From Micavibrio sp. (GTDB lineage: Bacteria > Pseudomonadota > Alphaproteobacteria > Micavibrionales > Micavibrionaceae), in NCBI GenBank assembly GCA_027066695.1, contig JAMONE010000257.1, positions 1 to 5,059 of the forward strand: DNA of 5,059 nt, written 5' to 3'. Position numbers and translations under genes: made by a program. Position 1 is the first letter of the stretch, and each line of letters begins with the position of its first letter. The notes under the pieces were generated by a model, which was given only the letters and a program-made list of their open reading frames with translations, made no database searches and was not told the origin of the DNA. Below, piece after piece: positions 4,818-5,059 of this stretch.

Positions 4818-5059
4818 ATGAAAAAACTCACCAAAACCCACCTCCTACTATTCATCACCCTAACAACCCTAAACGCCTGCTCGCAAACACCGATAAACTC
4901 TAAACCAAATATAAGAAATTCAATAGCCAATTATGAAACTGGCAAAGCCTCCTACTACGCAGATAAATACCAAGGCAGGCAAACCGCTAATGGTGAACGC
5001 TTTAACCAAAATGCACGAACAGCCGCGCATAAAACTTTAGCGTTTGGCACATGGGTAAA
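4818..5059 (+). CDS. rlpA: RlpA-like septal-ring lipoprotein, N-terminal part (runs off the right edge)
   Basis: RlpA proteins are outer-membrane lipoproteins that bind peptidoglycan lacking stem peptides; in some species, such as Pseudomonas, they are lytic transglycosylases acting at the septum. The 80 visible codons begin MKKLTKTH, followed by a hydrophobic signal segment and the lipobox LNAC, so the lipidated residue is C21. The residue after it is Ser, which favours outer-membrane sorting. A short Asn/Ser/Pro linker leads to the start of the double-psi beta-barrel domain: GKASYYADKYQGRQTANGERF (42-62), then NARTAAHKTLAFGTWVK. The YQGRQTANGE and TAAHKTL-FGT blocks are diagnostic. No good Shine-Dalgarno sequence precedes the ATG. 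The gene is divergent from its neighbour and looks unrelated to it in function. The C-terminus, including any SPOR domain, is outside the window, so full-length RlpA versus a short RlpA-like protein is undecided. Confidence 0.88.
   Translation, partial: MKKLTKTHLLLFITLTTLNACSQTPINSKPNIRNSIANYETGKASYYADKYQGRQTANGERFNQNARTAAHKTLAFGTWV

Overview
The window looks like chromosome of a free-living, AT-rich gammaproteobacterium. A sulfur-oxidising Thiotrichales-type organism is my best guess, but it is only a guess. It rests on a complete alanine dehydrogenase next to a sulfoacetaldehyde acetyltransferase (a taurine/C2-sulfonate pathway pair), an RlpA-type outer-membrane lipoprotein, and a GTAGGTTGG...CCAACCTAC palindrome of a kind scattered through many gammaproteobacterial genomes. 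I could run no database search.

Layout. On the minus strand, reading right to left, ald (1943-828) is followed by the 5' third of xsc (541 to beyond position 1). A MITE-like palindrome (733-817) and two small dyads lie in the gap between them. Ald would recycle the alanine formed by taurine:pyruvate transamination back to pyruvate, releasing ammonium. Xsc would convert sulfoacetaldehyde plus phosphate to acetyl phosphate plus sulfite. The aminotransferase and transporter are not in view.

Upstream of ald is a minus-strand type II toxin-antitoxin module: an intact Phd/YefM antitoxin (2676-2395) overlapping by one base a ParE/RelE-like toxin (2395-2102). The toxin carries an in-frame TAA at codon 54, so it reads as a pseudogene. 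The module has a palindromic operator/promoter at 2691-2718. It is bracketed by two diverged copies of a 36-bp direct repeat exactly 750 bp apart (2019-2054 and 2769-2804), and a 13-bp unit is repeated three times at the toxin's 3' end.

A long hairpin-forming inverted repeat (2831-2919) separates the module from a visibly AT-richer minus-strand gene (4637-2964). That gene encodes a 557-residue protein with a degenerate pentapeptide-like (beta-helix-like) body and a C-terminal membrane region. Its function is unrecognised, and it is the least explained gene in the window. Divergent from it, after two adjacent stem-loops (4736-4787), begins an rlpA-like lipoprotein gene (4818 to beyond the right edge).

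The ald-xsc and rlpA ends look like ordinary chromosome. The centre (about 2019-4637) looks like accessory DNA: a decayed toxin-antitoxin cassette, repeats and an orphan membrane protein.
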